64,000 bases of DNA from Halorientalis sp. IM1011 (lineage in GTDB: Archaea > Halobacteriota > Halobacteria > Halobacteriales > Haloarculaceae): NCBI RefSeq assembly GCF_001989615.1, contig NZ_CP019067.1, positions 1-64,000 of the forward strand. Reading direction: 5' to 3'. This document shows positions 20,061 through 29,152 of this stretch, in pieces. The notes beneath the pieces were generated by a model. The model worked only from the letters and a program-made list of their open reading frames with translations. It ran no database searches and was not told the DNA's origin. The position numbers and the translations under genes are program-made. Within the stretch, counting starts at the first letter, position 1, and every line of letters begins with the position of its first letter.

Positions 20061-21701
20061 ATGTCCGACAGCGACCTGAGTTTCTGGGGCTGGGGCTACA
20101 CAGAGAAGTTCCCCGACGAGGCCGAGCGCGACGAACTCGCGACACGGATGGAGACGATGCTCGGGTTCCCAGAACGCCCGCGACTCGACCCGCCGACCCT
20201 CTCGGACGTGTCGATCCCCGAGTCGGCCGTGTCGGTCCCAGACCACCTCACCGACGTCTGCTCGACGGCGACGGAGGACCGGATCCGCCACACCTACGGC
20301 AGCGGCTACCGCGACCTCGTCCGTGGATTCCACGGCGACTTCGCGTCCGCGCCTGACGTGGTGGCCGAACCCGAAACGGAAGCCGAGATCCGTGACATCC
20401 TCGACTGGGCGACCGAGGAGCGGGTCGCGGTCGTCCCCTACGGCGGCGGCACCAGCGTCGTCGCCGGCGTCGAGTGTGACCCCGATGGCGACGGATCGGG
20501 CTACGCCGGCGTGCTCTCACTCGACCTCCGGGCGATGGATCGCGTGCTGGAGGCCGACGACCACTCACGCACGGCGAAGATTCAGGCCGGGGCGACCGGC
20601 CCGCAGATCAACGATCAGCTCCGCGAGCACGACCTCCAGCTCAGACACTACCCACAGTCCTACGAGTTCTCGACGCTGGGCGGGTGGATCGCGACCCGCG
20701 CCGGCGGTCACTTCGCCACCGTCTACACCCACATCGACGACTTCGTCGAGAACGTCCGGATGCTCACCCCTTCCGGCGAGTTCGAGAGCCGCCGCCTCCC
20801 CGCCTCGGGTGCCGGCCCCGACCCGGACCGACTGGTCCTCGGATCTGAGGGCACACTGGGCGTGATCACGGAAGGATGGCTCCGCGTCCAGCCTCGCCCC
20901 CCGTACCGCGCTCGCGCCACAGTCCGCTTCTCGGGCTTCGAGGCGGCAGTCGACGCGATCCGCGAAATCGCCCAGGCGCGGCTCTACCCGGCGAACTGCC
21001 GGCTGCTCGATAGTCGAGAAGCGATGATGAACGAGGTGGCGATGGACGGCAGCCACGTCCTCGTGCTGGGCTTCGAGTCCGTCGACCACCCCGTCGACGA
21101 CGACCTCGCACGGGCCATCGAGATCGCCGAGGACCGCGGCGGGACGGTTTCGAGCGGTCCGAGCTACGAGGGGCCCCATCGCGAGGACGACGGGGAGCAA
21201 GGCAGCGACGACCGCGACGACGAGGCGGACGACTGGCGGTCGGCCTTCTTCGAGGCACCCTACAAGTTCAACGCCCTGGTGAGTCTGGGTGTGATCGTCG
21301 ACACCTTCGAGACGGCGGTGACGTGGGACCAGTTCGACCGCCTTCACGAGGAGATCACCGAGCAGGTGACCGAGGTCATGGAAGAGGAGTGCGGCGCAGG
21401 CTTTCTCTCCTGTCGGTTCACCCACGTCTACCCGGACGGGCCAGCGCCCTACTACACCCTGCTGGCCCCGGCCGACGTGGGGCGGGAACTCGAACAGTGG
21501 CGCGAGATCAAGGCGACGGCCTCGGACGTGATCGAGGAGTACGGCGGGACGATCACCCACCACCACGCAGTCGGCCGGACGCATCGGGAGTGGTACGAGG
21601 AGGAGTCCCCCGACGAGTTCCGGGAGGCGTTGCGCGCCGCCAAGGACCGTCTCGACCCCGAAGGCATCATGAATCCCGGCGCGTTGCTCGACGTGGAGTG
21701 A
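20061..21701 (+). CDS. FAD-linked oxidase, alkylglycerone-phosphate-synthase/GlcD-like
   Basis: A 546-residue flavoprotein of the VAO/PCMH family. The FAD-binding segment is AVVPYGGGTSVVAGVECD-like, with EFSTLGGWIATRAGGHFATV and LVLGSEGTLGVITEGWLR. The C-terminal cap ends THHHAVGRTHREWY and DPEGIMNPGALL. The N-terminal FWGWGYTEKFPDE resembles alkyldihydroxyacetonephosphate synthases more than glycolate oxidase GlcD. Substrate uncertain. The start at ATG 20061 is preceded by ggtacggtg. Confidence 0.82.
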   Translation: MSDSDLSFWGWGYTEKFPDEAERDELATRMETMLGFPERPRLDPPTLSDVSIPESAVSVPDHLTDVCSTATEDRIRHTYGSGYRDLVRGFHGDFASAPDVVAEPETEAEIRDILDWATEERVAVVPYGGGTSVVAGVECDPDGDGSGYAGVLSLDLRAMDRVLEADDHSRTAKIQAGATGPQINDQLREHDLQLRHYPQSYEFSTLGGWIATRAGGHFATVYTHIDDFVENVRMLTPSGEFESRRLPASGAGPDPDRLVLGSEGTLGVITEGWLRVQPRPPYRARATVRFSGFEAAVDAIREIAQARLYPANCRLLDSREAMMNEVAMDGSHVLVLGFESVDHPVDDDLARAIEIAEDRGGTVSSGPSYEGPHREDDGEQGSDDRDDEADDWRSAFFEAPYKFNALVSLGVIVDTFETAVTWDQFDRLHEEITEQVTEVMEEECGAGFLSCRFTHVYPDGPAPYYTLLAPADVGRELEQWREIKATASDVIEEYGGTITHHHAVGRTHREWYEEESPDEFREALRAAKDRLDPEGIMNPGALLDVE

Positions 21702-21762
21702 CACCGCGCCCACACATCGGCCGGGCGAGAGACTTAGGTGGGGCCGGTCCGAATCCCGGCGT

Positions 21763-21900
21763 ATGGACGGGCGGCTGCCGGGCGTCGACGACGAGTCGCC
21801 GGAGCAGGTGATCTGCCACGTCGACATGGACTGTTTCTACGCCGCCTGCGGGAATTGTCATGCCCAATTCCCTTATCTCTCGTCAGGCCGCTTTGCCTGA
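21763..21900 (+). pseudogene. dinB: dinB 5' stub cut off by element insertion
   Basis: The original start of dinB: MDGRLPGVDDESPEQ, then VICHVDMDCFYAAC. After the 50-bp repeat it runs into element DNA (GNCHAQFPYLSSGRFA) and stops at 21900. It keeps the native promoter but has only 45 codons and no polymerase domain, so it is dead. The functional copy begins at 37393. Confidence 0.92.
21801..21850 (+). repeat. attL, 50-bp direct repeat
   Basis: Identical over 50 bp to 37437-37486; the flanking base differs on each side. It encodes the end of codon 13 through AAC of HVDMDCFYAAC, the metal-binding motif I of Y-family polymerases. Confidence 0.95.
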
Positions 21901-22188
21901 CGAGCGATTGCGAACGCTCCTTCCTCGATCCTCAGGTAGTTGACACGGTCGTCGAATTGCCACCTGAGTCGGGTGGGTGTCGACGTGCGCGGTGCGTGAA
22001 TCTGCGAGACTGGCATCCCGTAAGGGGATCTATCGATGTGTAGATGGGGGTGAATAAAATCAGTACTGGTTGCAGTACGTGTCCGTCAAAACCCGCCTGG
22101 CGTCAACTGTGAACCGACACGGGATGCTTACACTTTCACTCTGGTCCCCTCAGGCTTAAAATCTCCTTTGTCACAACAGTAGTAAAGA
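21851..22188. other. Left end of element: two hairpins next to attL
   Basis: Immediately inside attL are GGAATTG/CAATTCC (21851-21871) and a perfect 8-bp stem CGTCAGGC/GCCTGACG (21881-21902). They could be integrase arm or excision sites, or a terminator for the truncated dinB transcript. No gene was found in the remaining bases before 22189. Confidence 0.45.
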
Positions 22189-23265
22189 ATGTCTGAAGAG
22201 GTGGGAAAGATTGCCATCGCCTTTGCAGTAGCGATAGTCGGAATGAGTCTTGCTTTTTGCGGAGGCTCATCGCCACAAATGATGGGTGGTGGAGGTGGCC
22301 CAGTGAACACAGCAGGACAAAACCCAACGCAAGGACCACAGACTACTGATGTGGAAACGGTCAAACTCTCTTCTCAAGAGGAAAAGCAGGTCGAGGCAAC
22401 GACATCAAACTATTTTGAAAAACTGCCCTCAACACAGTCTGCACGCCAAACAGAGACAATTGAGGCTGCAACGAAACTGTGCAACTACAATCAGCAATTC
22501 AGTGAGACAATCAACTTCAGTGAAACTGCTGATAATGCATCCAAGGTCGAGAGTCTCTCACGACGGGCAGACTTTGGTGTTCAGATCATCAACGAACACT
22601 TCAACGACCGTCTTGATCGGTCAGCAACGAACGAGATTCGCCAGGCCGCAGGTGACGTAGCCAAATACGCACCGCTGGCAGCCAGCTACAACAAGATGGT
22701 TGAAGACGGGTGTGCTGTCAAAGAAAACCCAACAAATGCGACGATGGAGGACTTCTACACCAGTTCACTCTACTTCGGTGTTGAATTCACCATGGTGCAA
22801 ATGGGAGTATTCTATCAACCAGCTTTTACTGGCACCAGAATAGTGTCGAATACGGTTGGCCTCTATCGGATTCGCCAACTTTGCGGTAACCGATGTTATG
22901 CCCTGGCAATGAGTGAGATCCACTGGGGACTTCGAGGGGCACCATCTGGTGTGATGGGATATCTGCGAGAAAATCAGGATAGAGGAAATCTGAGCGTACA
23001 GGTGGATAATGTCAATATGACCGCAGTGATGGCGGCTCAAGGGCAGGAATACTCCAAGTCAGCAATTAAGCAATGTGGGACTGGTAAGGAAACATCTGAT
23101 CAGAAACCGTCTGAGAAGGGGATTGGTGAGAAAGTAGGAGGACTTGTCGAGGAGGGAACACAACGCTTCGAAAATGAGACAAACATCAGTATCGACGGGG
23201 CTATTCCCTCACTGAGTCCTAAGAAACTGTTCGAGAATGCAGCAGATAATCTGAGTACCTGCTGA
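22189..23265 (+). CDS. Secreted or membrane-anchored protein of unknown function
   Basis: A 358-residue element protein starting MSEEVGKIAIAFAVAIVGMS. The N-terminal hydrophobic helix (residues ~7-24) is followed by LAFCGGSSP, an imperfect lipobox, then Gly/Gln/Thr-rich linker sequence. The rest is mostly helical, with the Cys residues CGNRC in the middle and a C-terminal Cys (NLSTC). It is probably exposed outside the cell. I recognise no family; a surface or virion-like protein is possible but not shown. Confidence 0.75.
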   Translation: MSEEVGKIAIAFAVAIVGMSLAFCGGSSPQMMGGGGGPVNTAGQNPTQGPQTTDVETVKLSSQEEKQVEATTSNYFEKLPSTQSARQTETIEAATKLCNYNQQFSETINFSETADNASKVESLSRRADFGVQIINEHFNDRLDRSATNEIRQAAGDVAKYAPLAASYNKMVEDGCAVKENPTNATMEDFYTSSLYFGVEFTMVQMGVFYQPAFTGTRIVSNTVGLYRIRQLCGNRCYALAMSEIHWGLRGAPSGVMGYLRENQDRGNLSVQVDNVNMTAVMAAQGQEYSKSAIKQCGTGKETSDQKPSEKGIGEKVGGLVEEGTQRFENETNISIDGAIPSLSPKKLFENAADNLSTC

Positions 23266-23830
23266 ATCTGTAAAGGAACAATCCAAGCGAGATCACCCTC
23301 TCCACCCCAGCGCCTTCTAAGTATACTATCTAACACAGACAGTATTACACTACTACAGTAGTCTTTAGTGTCATAGTGTGCTGTTGCTGTAAAAAATAGA
23401 CTCTCCCCCTAAAACAGCATCAAGAATAGGGATAGGGTATTGGTAATGGTGTATACCAATTGTAGTGTCATAACCTATCAGATGTGTACTGACAGTTTCC
23501 TGTTTCCGCCCTGTACAGAGGATTAGTGTCCGTTCACATCCAGTATCTTCCCTGATAGTTTATGGGGAAAGAGCCACTCGTGCAGGGAATGTGTGGATTT
23601 ACACTGATAGCAACCGATCAGTGTGCTATGTGATCGGTCACATGGCCCAGATACTGCCTCGTTCCATGTGGGTATTACAGACCACTCGACGGCATGGAGC
23701 TTCCTGACGCAATTGGCTTGCGGGTGGTAACCAGTTACTATCCCGTTCGAGTGGCAAGTGCATAAACCCTTTGCTGCGATTCCATACGTAGAGGCCCTGA
23801 ACAGGCTCTTAACATAGTGGGAGTGAAATA
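23266..23830. other. Gene-free A/T-rich stretch
   Basis: About 565 bp without a credible gene. The motif tagtgtcata appears twice (about 23366 and 23463). An inverted repeat CCGATCA/TGATCGG lies around 23613-23640. These may be regulatory or origin-related, but nothing decisive is visible. Confidence 0.4.
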
Positions 23831-24139
23831 TTATTCAGTGGCAGTATTCTTACACAGTCCGATATGAGGGTCAGAGAACGAATTGATCGTGAGTCGAGAC
23901 GGAATGATCTTGGTTTCGATTGAAACCGTTGAGAGTTTTGCATCTGCCTTGCTAATCAAGCCTGAGACCTGTGAGGGACCATGCTCGTAGAGTATATAGA
24001 GTGGATAGTGGAGAGACTGACGGCCATCGCTACACTGCCTGATAACAATATGATACCCGTGAGTCGGTTTGTTTTGGATACGGCCCAATACACCTGTCTC
24101 TAGAAAAAGTCGGAGAGGCGTTCGATATTTAGAGTGCAA
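23831..24139 (-). CDS. Hypothetical 102-residue protein
   Basis: Reads MHSKYRTPLRLFLETGVLGRI, then THGYHIVIRQCSD, HYPLYILYEHGPSQVSGL and an end near HIGLCKNTATE. The composition is protein-like but basic. It is the only frame of this size in a long gap and faces away from the rep operon. There is no family match I can name; it could be a remnant. Confidence 0.4.
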   Translation of the reverse strand: MHSKYRTPLRLFLETGVLGRIQNKPTHGYHIVIRQCSDGRQSLHYPLYILYEHGPSQVSGLISKADAKLSTVSIETKIIPSRLTINSFSDPHIGLCKNTATE

Positions 24140-24284
24140 TTCAATAGTGATAGGTTGTGAAGAAAGAAGGCGTTGAATATGGACGTTTGTCTTCTCTTTT
24201 GATGTTGGTAGTGTACAGTCGAAGGATTTTTCCGCCTCGCGCTATTACGGGAGACTAACGGCCGATTCACGCCTCTCGTCAGAT

Positions 24285-24384
24285 GGGCTACGTATATCTA
24301 TCCGACGAGAAGATAGGAAAATGGGGAACCCGTTGGCGCGGGTTTTAGTACGAGTTTGGAAACCTCGTATTTCTCCGTAAGCCC
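24285..24384 (+). promoter_or_regulatory. Cloverleaf-like structured segment upstream of HTH-rep operon
   Basis: The ends pair as GGGCTACG (24285-24292) with CGTAAGCCC (24376-24384, one bulged A). Inside are three hairpins: CTATC/GATAG (24298-24316), AACCCG-TTGGCG-CGGGTT (24327-24344) and TACGAG/CTCGTA (24349-24369). The whole forms a four-way junction ending 75 bp before the HTH gene start. It could be a leader RNA or a DNA origin structure. It lacks tRNA landmarks (no TTC T-loop, wrong arm sizes). Confidence 0.6.
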
Positions 24385-24459
24385 TTGCTCCTATTAATGA
24401 TTGCGTCCTCTTGTGGGGCGCTCCGACAAGTGGCGCTGTTGGCGGTCGGGAGAGTCAGC

Positions 24460-25098
24460 ATGAACGGCGAACCCGACGAAAATGGCGACGGTAGTATAGA
24501 CTTTGAACGGAGTACATTTGAACACGGTGCAGAGCCGTGGAAAGACCCCGCAGTACTGCGACAACTCTACCATGAGCATGATCTGTCCCAAGAACAGGTA
24601 GCGGAGGAACTGGACACGACCCAACAGAATATCCAATACTGGATGGATAAACTGGATGTCGAAGCTCGCCTTCCCATGCATGAACGGGATCGTTCAATCT
24701 CACGGATTGTTCGGGAGGATGGACGTGTGCAGTATCACATTCCCGATGGCGACGGTGGGACAGTTTACCTCTATGAGAGTCAGATTGTCGCACTTGCTAT
24801 TGCTGATCTTGGTTTGATCTTTGACGAAGATAGCGAAGTTGACCACCTGTTGAAATCCCCCATCAAACTCAATATTGTAGAGAATCTCGCCATTCGCAGC
24901 ACCGAAGACCACCGAAAGCGACACGGCAATGAGAGAGGTGCCCTCCCGAACACGACATTGTTCGACTTCCTGTATGGGGAGCCAGAGGACGAAGAAACGC
25001 CAGAGTTCTTCGAACGTCTCGATCAGTGGGGTCAGTGGTGGGTCGATATTGAAGGAGTTGAAGAAGTCCACGAGGACAGCCCTCTCAATGCTGACTGA
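24460..25098 (+). CDS. HTH protein cotranscribed with the replication initiator
   Basis: A 212-residue acidic protein starting MNGEPDENGDGSIDFERS. A helix-turn-helix lies at residues ~34-66 (LRQLYHEHDLSQEQVAEELD, then TTQQNIQYWMDKL), followed by a compact C-terminal domain of unknown type. It ends nine bases before the HUH initiator gene, so it is probably in the same transcript and may control copy number. The start at 24460 is preferred over an upstream in-frame ATG because the codons before it are unlike the rest. Confidence 0.75.
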   Translation: MNGEPDENGDGSIDFERSTFEHGAEPWKDPAVLRQLYHEHDLSQEQVAEELDTTQQNIQYWMDKLDVEARLPMHERDRSISRIVREDGRVQYHIPDGDGGTVYLYESQIVALAIADLGLIFDEDSEVDHLLKSPIKLNIVENLAIRSTEDHRKRHGNERGALPNTTLFDFLYGEPEDEETPEFFERLDQWGQWWVDIEGVEEVHEDSPLNAD

Positions 25099-25107
25099 GG
25101 ACACGCA

Positions 25108-26181
25108 ATGCCCTCAGAATCGCCGTTCATCGACCCCGAGGAGCAACGGGTCCTTCCAGACACAACCGCTGATAGCATCGAGGAGCAATACCTGTCGGTT
25201 CGTTCTGGAACCAACCTACGATCTGAAACAGTGACTATCAAAAACCGATCAAAACAGTGGGACGCGGTGGTTGAGGCGTTCAAGGATTACGTCTGGCGAC
25301 AGCACAAGGCAGCGAACACGTGGGCTGACGAGAGGGGTGTTCGACCGAATAGCCACAGGTTTACTGAACGGGCGTCACTTGACAGATACGGCAGAACACT
25401 GGGTGTTGATCGAGCGGCTGGACAGCTCTGGGGTGGAGACCTAACTACTGTCCATGTTGTTCGTCGTGCCAGACCATTCGGAGAGGATGGACAACCCCAA
25501 CCGCCTGCCGACTTCCTGAGCGACCTGCTGGCTGGTGATAGGAATGTCTATCGGGCATATCAGAGACACATCGAGGAAAACCACGGCTTGCAGTATGCTC
25601 GTTTGTCAGTGCTGGAACCCCATGGTAACGGGTATCCACACATCCATGACGCCCTCTGGGTCAACGACCCCGACGCCGTCCTCTGCGAGACGGACATCTA
25701 TCCCGCCGTCGATGCCCACCTGGACGCCGTCGAACAAGCACAACCCAGAAACCACAGTGACGCCGTCGAGGTACGACACGACCCAGAGCGCCGAAAGTAT
25801 CCATCTGACCCCAAGGGTTCACACCCAACAACCCCACTACCACGAGAGGTTACAAAGTATCTTGCAGGCCTCGCACCCCATGACGAGGACTCAGACCGTA
25901 AGGGGAACGTCCCGAACGTTCTCCAAGCCAACAGGGGACCACTACGGTTCTATGCCCTACTGTGGGCGAGTGGGATCAGACAGTGGCGACCAGACCAGCA
26001 GTTGTTCCAGCGGTTTGTGACACTGTCCCAAGACTGGTATGGGGCCGACGACGGTGAACGGGAAACGAACACAGAGACGTACCCAGACCCCGAGGACATC
26101 GACACCAGCAGCGGGATCGAAACTGTGGACATCGACAGTAGGCCAGTAGACTACGAACCGTTTGTCGCAGACAAAGTGTAG
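25108..26181 (+). CDS. HUH rolling-circle replication initiator (Rep)
   Basis: A 357-residue protein starting MPSESPFIDPEEQRVLPD. The metal-binding HUH motif is GYPHIHDALWV (His178, His180), preceded by LQYARLSVLEPHGNG. A likely catalytic tyrosine follows in EVTKYLAGL (Tyr251). This order is that of rolling-circle initiators of haloarchaeal plasmids and some pleolipo- and SNJ1-like viruses. It would nick one strand at the origin and ligate the displaced circle. The gaggac before the ATG may serve as ribosome-binding site. Confidence 0.82.
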   Translation: MPSESPFIDPEEQRVLPDTTADSIEEQYLSVRSGTNLRSETVTIKNRSKQWDAVVEAFKDYVWRQHKAANTWADERGVRPNSHRFTERASLDRYGRTLGVDRAAGQLWGGDLTTVHVVRRARPFGEDGQPQPPADFLSDLLAGDRNVYRAYQRHIEENHGLQYARLSVLEPHGNGYPHIHDALWVNDPDAVLCETDIYPAVDAHLDAVEQAQPRNHSDAVEVRHDPERRKYPSDPKGSHPTTPLPREVTKYLAGLAPHDEDSDRKGNVPNVLQANRGPLRFYALLWASGIRQWRPDQQLFQRFVTLSQDWYGADDGERETNTETYPDPEDIDTSSGIETVDIDSRPVDYEPFVADKV

Positions 26182-26186
26182 AGGGC

Positions 26187-26347
26187 CACCCCTCGCTCTA
26201 TGATACCTACCGTGTTAACTTTCCAATTTCAAGATACAGCAGTATACCCTACTGAAACCTCTGTGGTGGTACAGTACTCGATTTAGCAGGGTATAAAAAG
26301 GGGTGTTGCACAGTGCGGAGAACCAAACCGTCGAACATAGATACGAT
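26187..26347 (+). promoter_or_regulatory. Promoter with TATA box and inverted repeat
   Basis: A clear archaeal TATA element, tataaaaag, at 26292 lies about 55 bp before the next start. It overlaps one arm of the inverted repeat TATACCCT (26243-26250) / AGGGTATA (26288-26295). A repressor bound to the arms would cover the TATA box. Confidence 0.55.
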
Positions 26348-26752
26348 ATGAGTCAAGAATTTCACGAAGCCACGACAGAACAGGTAGAGGGGCCATCAGA
26401 AGACAAATCTGTATTCCACGAAGTCGACCATCTGAGGGAGCTAAAGCCAGGGTACTTCCCAGACCTGATTACGCACCCAGAGACCTCGATTAAGATTTGT
26501 CACGATGGACGGGAACTGCTGGCTATCGAGGATCCAACTGGGATGGAAATCACTCGACCTCGTATGACGACGGACTTTGGCAAGAAACGGATTAAGTTCC
26601 GTTTAGACACCGTCTTTGAGGTAGTGGACCCTGAGGACGACGGCGACGACGAGAACGAGGAGGAGGACACTGAGGACAATGACGACACCACGACCAACAA
26701 GGATGGATACGACACTGAGGGCAAAACGGTGCTGACACTCAACGACGGATAA
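26348..26752 (+). CDS. Hypothetical acidic protein
   Basis: A 134-residue protein starting MSQEFHEATTEQVEGPSED. A globular part (KPGYFPDLITHPETSIKICH; LLAIEDPTGMEITRPR) is followed by a highly acidic Asp/Glu/Asn tail and a final GKTVLTLNDG. No domain recognised. The start at 26348 follows the TATA-containing promoter. Confidence 0.65.
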   Translation: MSQEFHEATTEQVEGPSEDKSVFHEVDHLRELKPGYFPDLITHPETSIKICHDGRELLAIEDPTGMEITRPRMTTDFGKKRIKFRLDTVFEVVDPEDDGDDENEEEDTEDNDDTTTNKDGYDTEGKTVLTLNDG

Positions 26753-26890
26753 CCTTTGAAGGAGAATAGGCATAGATAGGGGACAGTTTTCTCTTTCTTC
26801 TCGCCCTGCTCACTATGCGATGCCTGTGGTTCTCCATTCCAATTGTGCCAGTGGCAAATGTATAATGGACGGTAGGTTCTATTGCCACCA

Positions 26891-27619
26891 ATGTCAGGTA
26901 CTGTCGATCTAAGAACCTATCTTCAGTCTATCGATCCATACGATTTCGAGAAGTTGGTCGCGGCAGTCTGGAATGAATCTGGATTCGAGACTGATGTACA
27001 GAGCAAAAGTAATGATCGGGGGATCGACGTTGTCGCCAGGAAGCGCAATCCCATCGAACAGATACAATTCATCCAGGTGAAACGATACTCTGATGGAAAC
27101 AAAGTTGGGAGCGAGGAAGTTCGGAAGTATGCTACTCTCTACCAACAGTCTGACGCAGTAGATGTTGTTGTGATTGTGACGACGAGCGAGTTTACGACAC
27201 AGGCAGAACGCCTCGCCAACGATCTTGACATGAAGACTGTCGACGGCTATCAACTGTGTCGGATGATACAGGAGACTGGTGTGCTATCCGATCTGATGGC
27301 GGACGAGGGGGAGTCACAGGAGCAGGAATTTGACTGGGAAAACCCTCAAAATGTACGGGATGGACCAGTTGAGGAAAAAGAGTTGAGCGAGGCAGGAACA
27401 AACACAAACAAGCAAATACCTAATAAGCAGACAGAGTCTGGAGAAGATGGGTCGTCGAAAAGTCTCACAATTTATTTAGTGGTATTTGTTTTGCAGATGT
27501 TCTTTCTGGTTCTTGCATTTTCTATGATCAACAAGGGTGTAGAGTGGTTGGTGGGTCTTTCATTTTTTGTGGCAATGACACTTTCTGGCAAACTTATAAA
27601 AATGAGATTTGTCGATTGA
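26891..27619 (+). CDS. Mrr-like restriction endonuclease-fold protein with membrane tail
   Basis: A 242-residue protein. The N-terminal Mrr catalytic-type domain (YDFEKLVAAVWNESGFETDV) has Asp46 in RGIDVVARK and the QxK motif at Gln62/Lys64 (FIQVKRY), the active-site layout of the PD-(D/E)XK superfamily. A linker of ~60 residues leads to two hydrophobic helices at the C-terminus (YLVVFVLQMFFLVLAFSM and GLSFFVAMTLSGK). Membrane-tethered Mrr proteins are seen in prokaryotic defence and mobile elements. Target DNA unknown. Confidence 0.75.
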   Translation: MSGTVDLRTYLQSIDPYDFEKLVAAVWNESGFETDVQSKSNDRGIDVVARKRNPIEQIQFIQVKRYSDGNKVGSEEVRKYATLYQQSDAVDVVVIVTTSEFTTQAERLANDLDMKTVDGYQLCRMIQETGVLSDLMADEGESQEQEFDWENPQNVRDGPVEEKELSEAGTNTNKQIPNKQTESGEDGSSKSLTIYLVVFVLQMFFLVLAFSMINKGVEWLVGLSFFVAMTLSGKLIKMRFVD

Positions 27620-27748
27620 ACGTAGTCAAAGGGAAAGACAGCAGAGCTGTTAGCATACCCTTAGTGCCCGCTAATCACGTTTCCTGAGGGAAGAAAGAGA
27701 AAGACGACCAATCCCCTTCGTTGTTACTCGTGAGGACTAAGAACGTAC

Positions 27749-29152
27749 TTAGATTTCCTTCGTCCCACTGTTGACGACTGTGATGTCTTCATCACGAGTG
27801 GCGAACGAGCATTGAACCTCTGTTCGAGCAAGCCCATTCTCACCCCGTTGGGTTGGTCCAGCATGATGGGTCAATCGTTCGATTTCGTACTGGAAGACAG
27901 TGTCAGAGCTACACTGGAAGGGCAGTTGGAGAATGTCGTAGGGACTGAGATAGGGACTCAGTGTGAACGTGGCGTTCCCATGTCCTGCCTGATCCATACG
28001 CTGTTTTAATTCCTGCTTTGCAGCATTCACCAATTGCCCTACTTCACGGATTTCGGCTTTTTCCACCTGTGTCGTGACCTCTTGGCCAGCGATTTCGTAG
28101 GTGGGTTCGTGGCGGACTTTGGCGATCGCTTTCACTGATTCGAGATTAGTTCTGACACGATCTGTACTACTGACCAACCCACCAGACTGTGAGAACTGGC
28201 CACCATCGCTACCATCACTGTCTGTATTGACGACGGTTCGGCCACCAACCACTTCCAGTGTGTTTATCGGGTTGATCTCTGCCAGCAAGTCGTTCTCAAG
28301 CAGGTCGAGTGTTCCGTCGTTGTGCTTGGGCTTGTATGCGTACTGCTGTTGGGGTGGTTCGATCACCAGACGACGGCTGGACTGGTTCGTCGATTCAGGT
28401 GGACCGAACCGTAGTCGAATATTTGCGATATTTTCGACGTATGCAGCTACGTCAGCCAGCGATTTCGTATAGGTCTCAAAGTTTTTGTTAATCAACACTT
28501 TGTCTGGCTCTTGGCTTTCCTCCTCGTTTGTCGTGACAGCGTCATCGAAGACAGTATTCAATGCTGGTTCGACGTAGTCTTCATAAATCTGCATCACACC
28601 CCCACCAGCGGCTTGATCTGTCCCATCATCTGCAACTTCATCAGAGTCAGCAGGTGTGATTTCGATCCCATCAGAGAGAACAAGCGGTATCGAGTCGTAT
28701 GTGGGGTTGCGTTCTTCAAACGAGGTAGCCAGCCGTTCGAGAACGGTCTTTAGACTCGTCTGTTTCGTGAACCGATCTTGTTTTTGAACGGGAAACTCCT
28801 TCATCAGCAGGGCAGGGTCAACAACTCGAAGGCGAGCTTCAAGCGGCCCACTCTGCCCTGAGCCAATGCCTGCGACAATACCACTGGCTTCGGAGGCGTG
28901 TGCTTCTTTTCCCCAGTGAAGGACCTCGATATCACAGATACCGTACTGGGCATCCATGTACACGTCTGTCCAGTCCTGTCCATACGAGTCTTCGAGTGGG
29001 ACATAGACATCTGCAACGAATTGCTGGGATAGTGGCCCCTCCTTGCGCCATTCCACTCGTGCCCCATCCTCGATGATCGGGACTCGCTGTCCATCGAGGT
29101 AGACTTTGGCAGGTGGATTACACTCACCATCGGGTTCCTGAAACTCAGGCAT
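27749..29152 (-). CDS. Phage baseplate-hub (late control D)-like protein, tentative
   Basis: A 467-residue protein. The start MPEFQEPDGECN at 29152 is chosen because ggaggggag precedes it by 7 bases. Early segments (AKVYLDGQRVPIIEDGARVE; SGIVAGIGSGQSGPLEARLR, then VVDPALLMKEF) and the C-terminal half (SPYLSPYDILQLPF; YEIERLTHH) follow the pattern of gpD/gp27-type baseplate hubs. This is a fold-pattern judgement without alignment. It overlaps the 73-codon upstream gene by eight bases. Confidence 0.6.
   Translation of the reverse strand: MPEFQEPDGECNPPAKVYLDGQRVPIIEDGARVEWRKEGPLSQQFVADVYVPLEDSYGQDWTDVYMDAQYGICDIEVLHWGKEAHASEASGIVAGIGSGQSGPLEARLRVVDPALLMKEFPVQKQDRFTKQTSLKTVLERLATSFEERNPTYDSIPLVLSDGIEITPADSDEVADDGTDQAAGGGVMQIYEDYVEPALNTVFDDAVTTNEEESQEPDKVLINKNFETYTKSLADVAAYVENIANIRLRFGPPESTNQSSRRLVIEPPQQQYAYKPKHNDGTLDLLENDLLAEINPINTLEVVGGRTVVNTDSDGSDGGQFSQSGGLVSSTDRVRTNLESVKAIAKVRHEPTYEIAGQEVTTQVEKAEIREVGQLVNAAKQELKQRMDQAGHGNATFTLSPYLSPYDILQLPFQCSSDTVFQYEIERLTHHAGPTQRGENGLARTEVQCSFATRDEDITVVNSGTKEI

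Noticed and set aside
21763-21900. The dinB stub as a functional short protein
   Set aside because: It ends within element DNA right after the first polymerase motif; a full dinB exists at 37393.
24285-24384. A tRNA gene in the cloverleaf-like segment
   Set aside because: Arm lengths, absent T-loop TTC and absent conserved D-loop bases rule out a tRNA, despite the four-way pairing.
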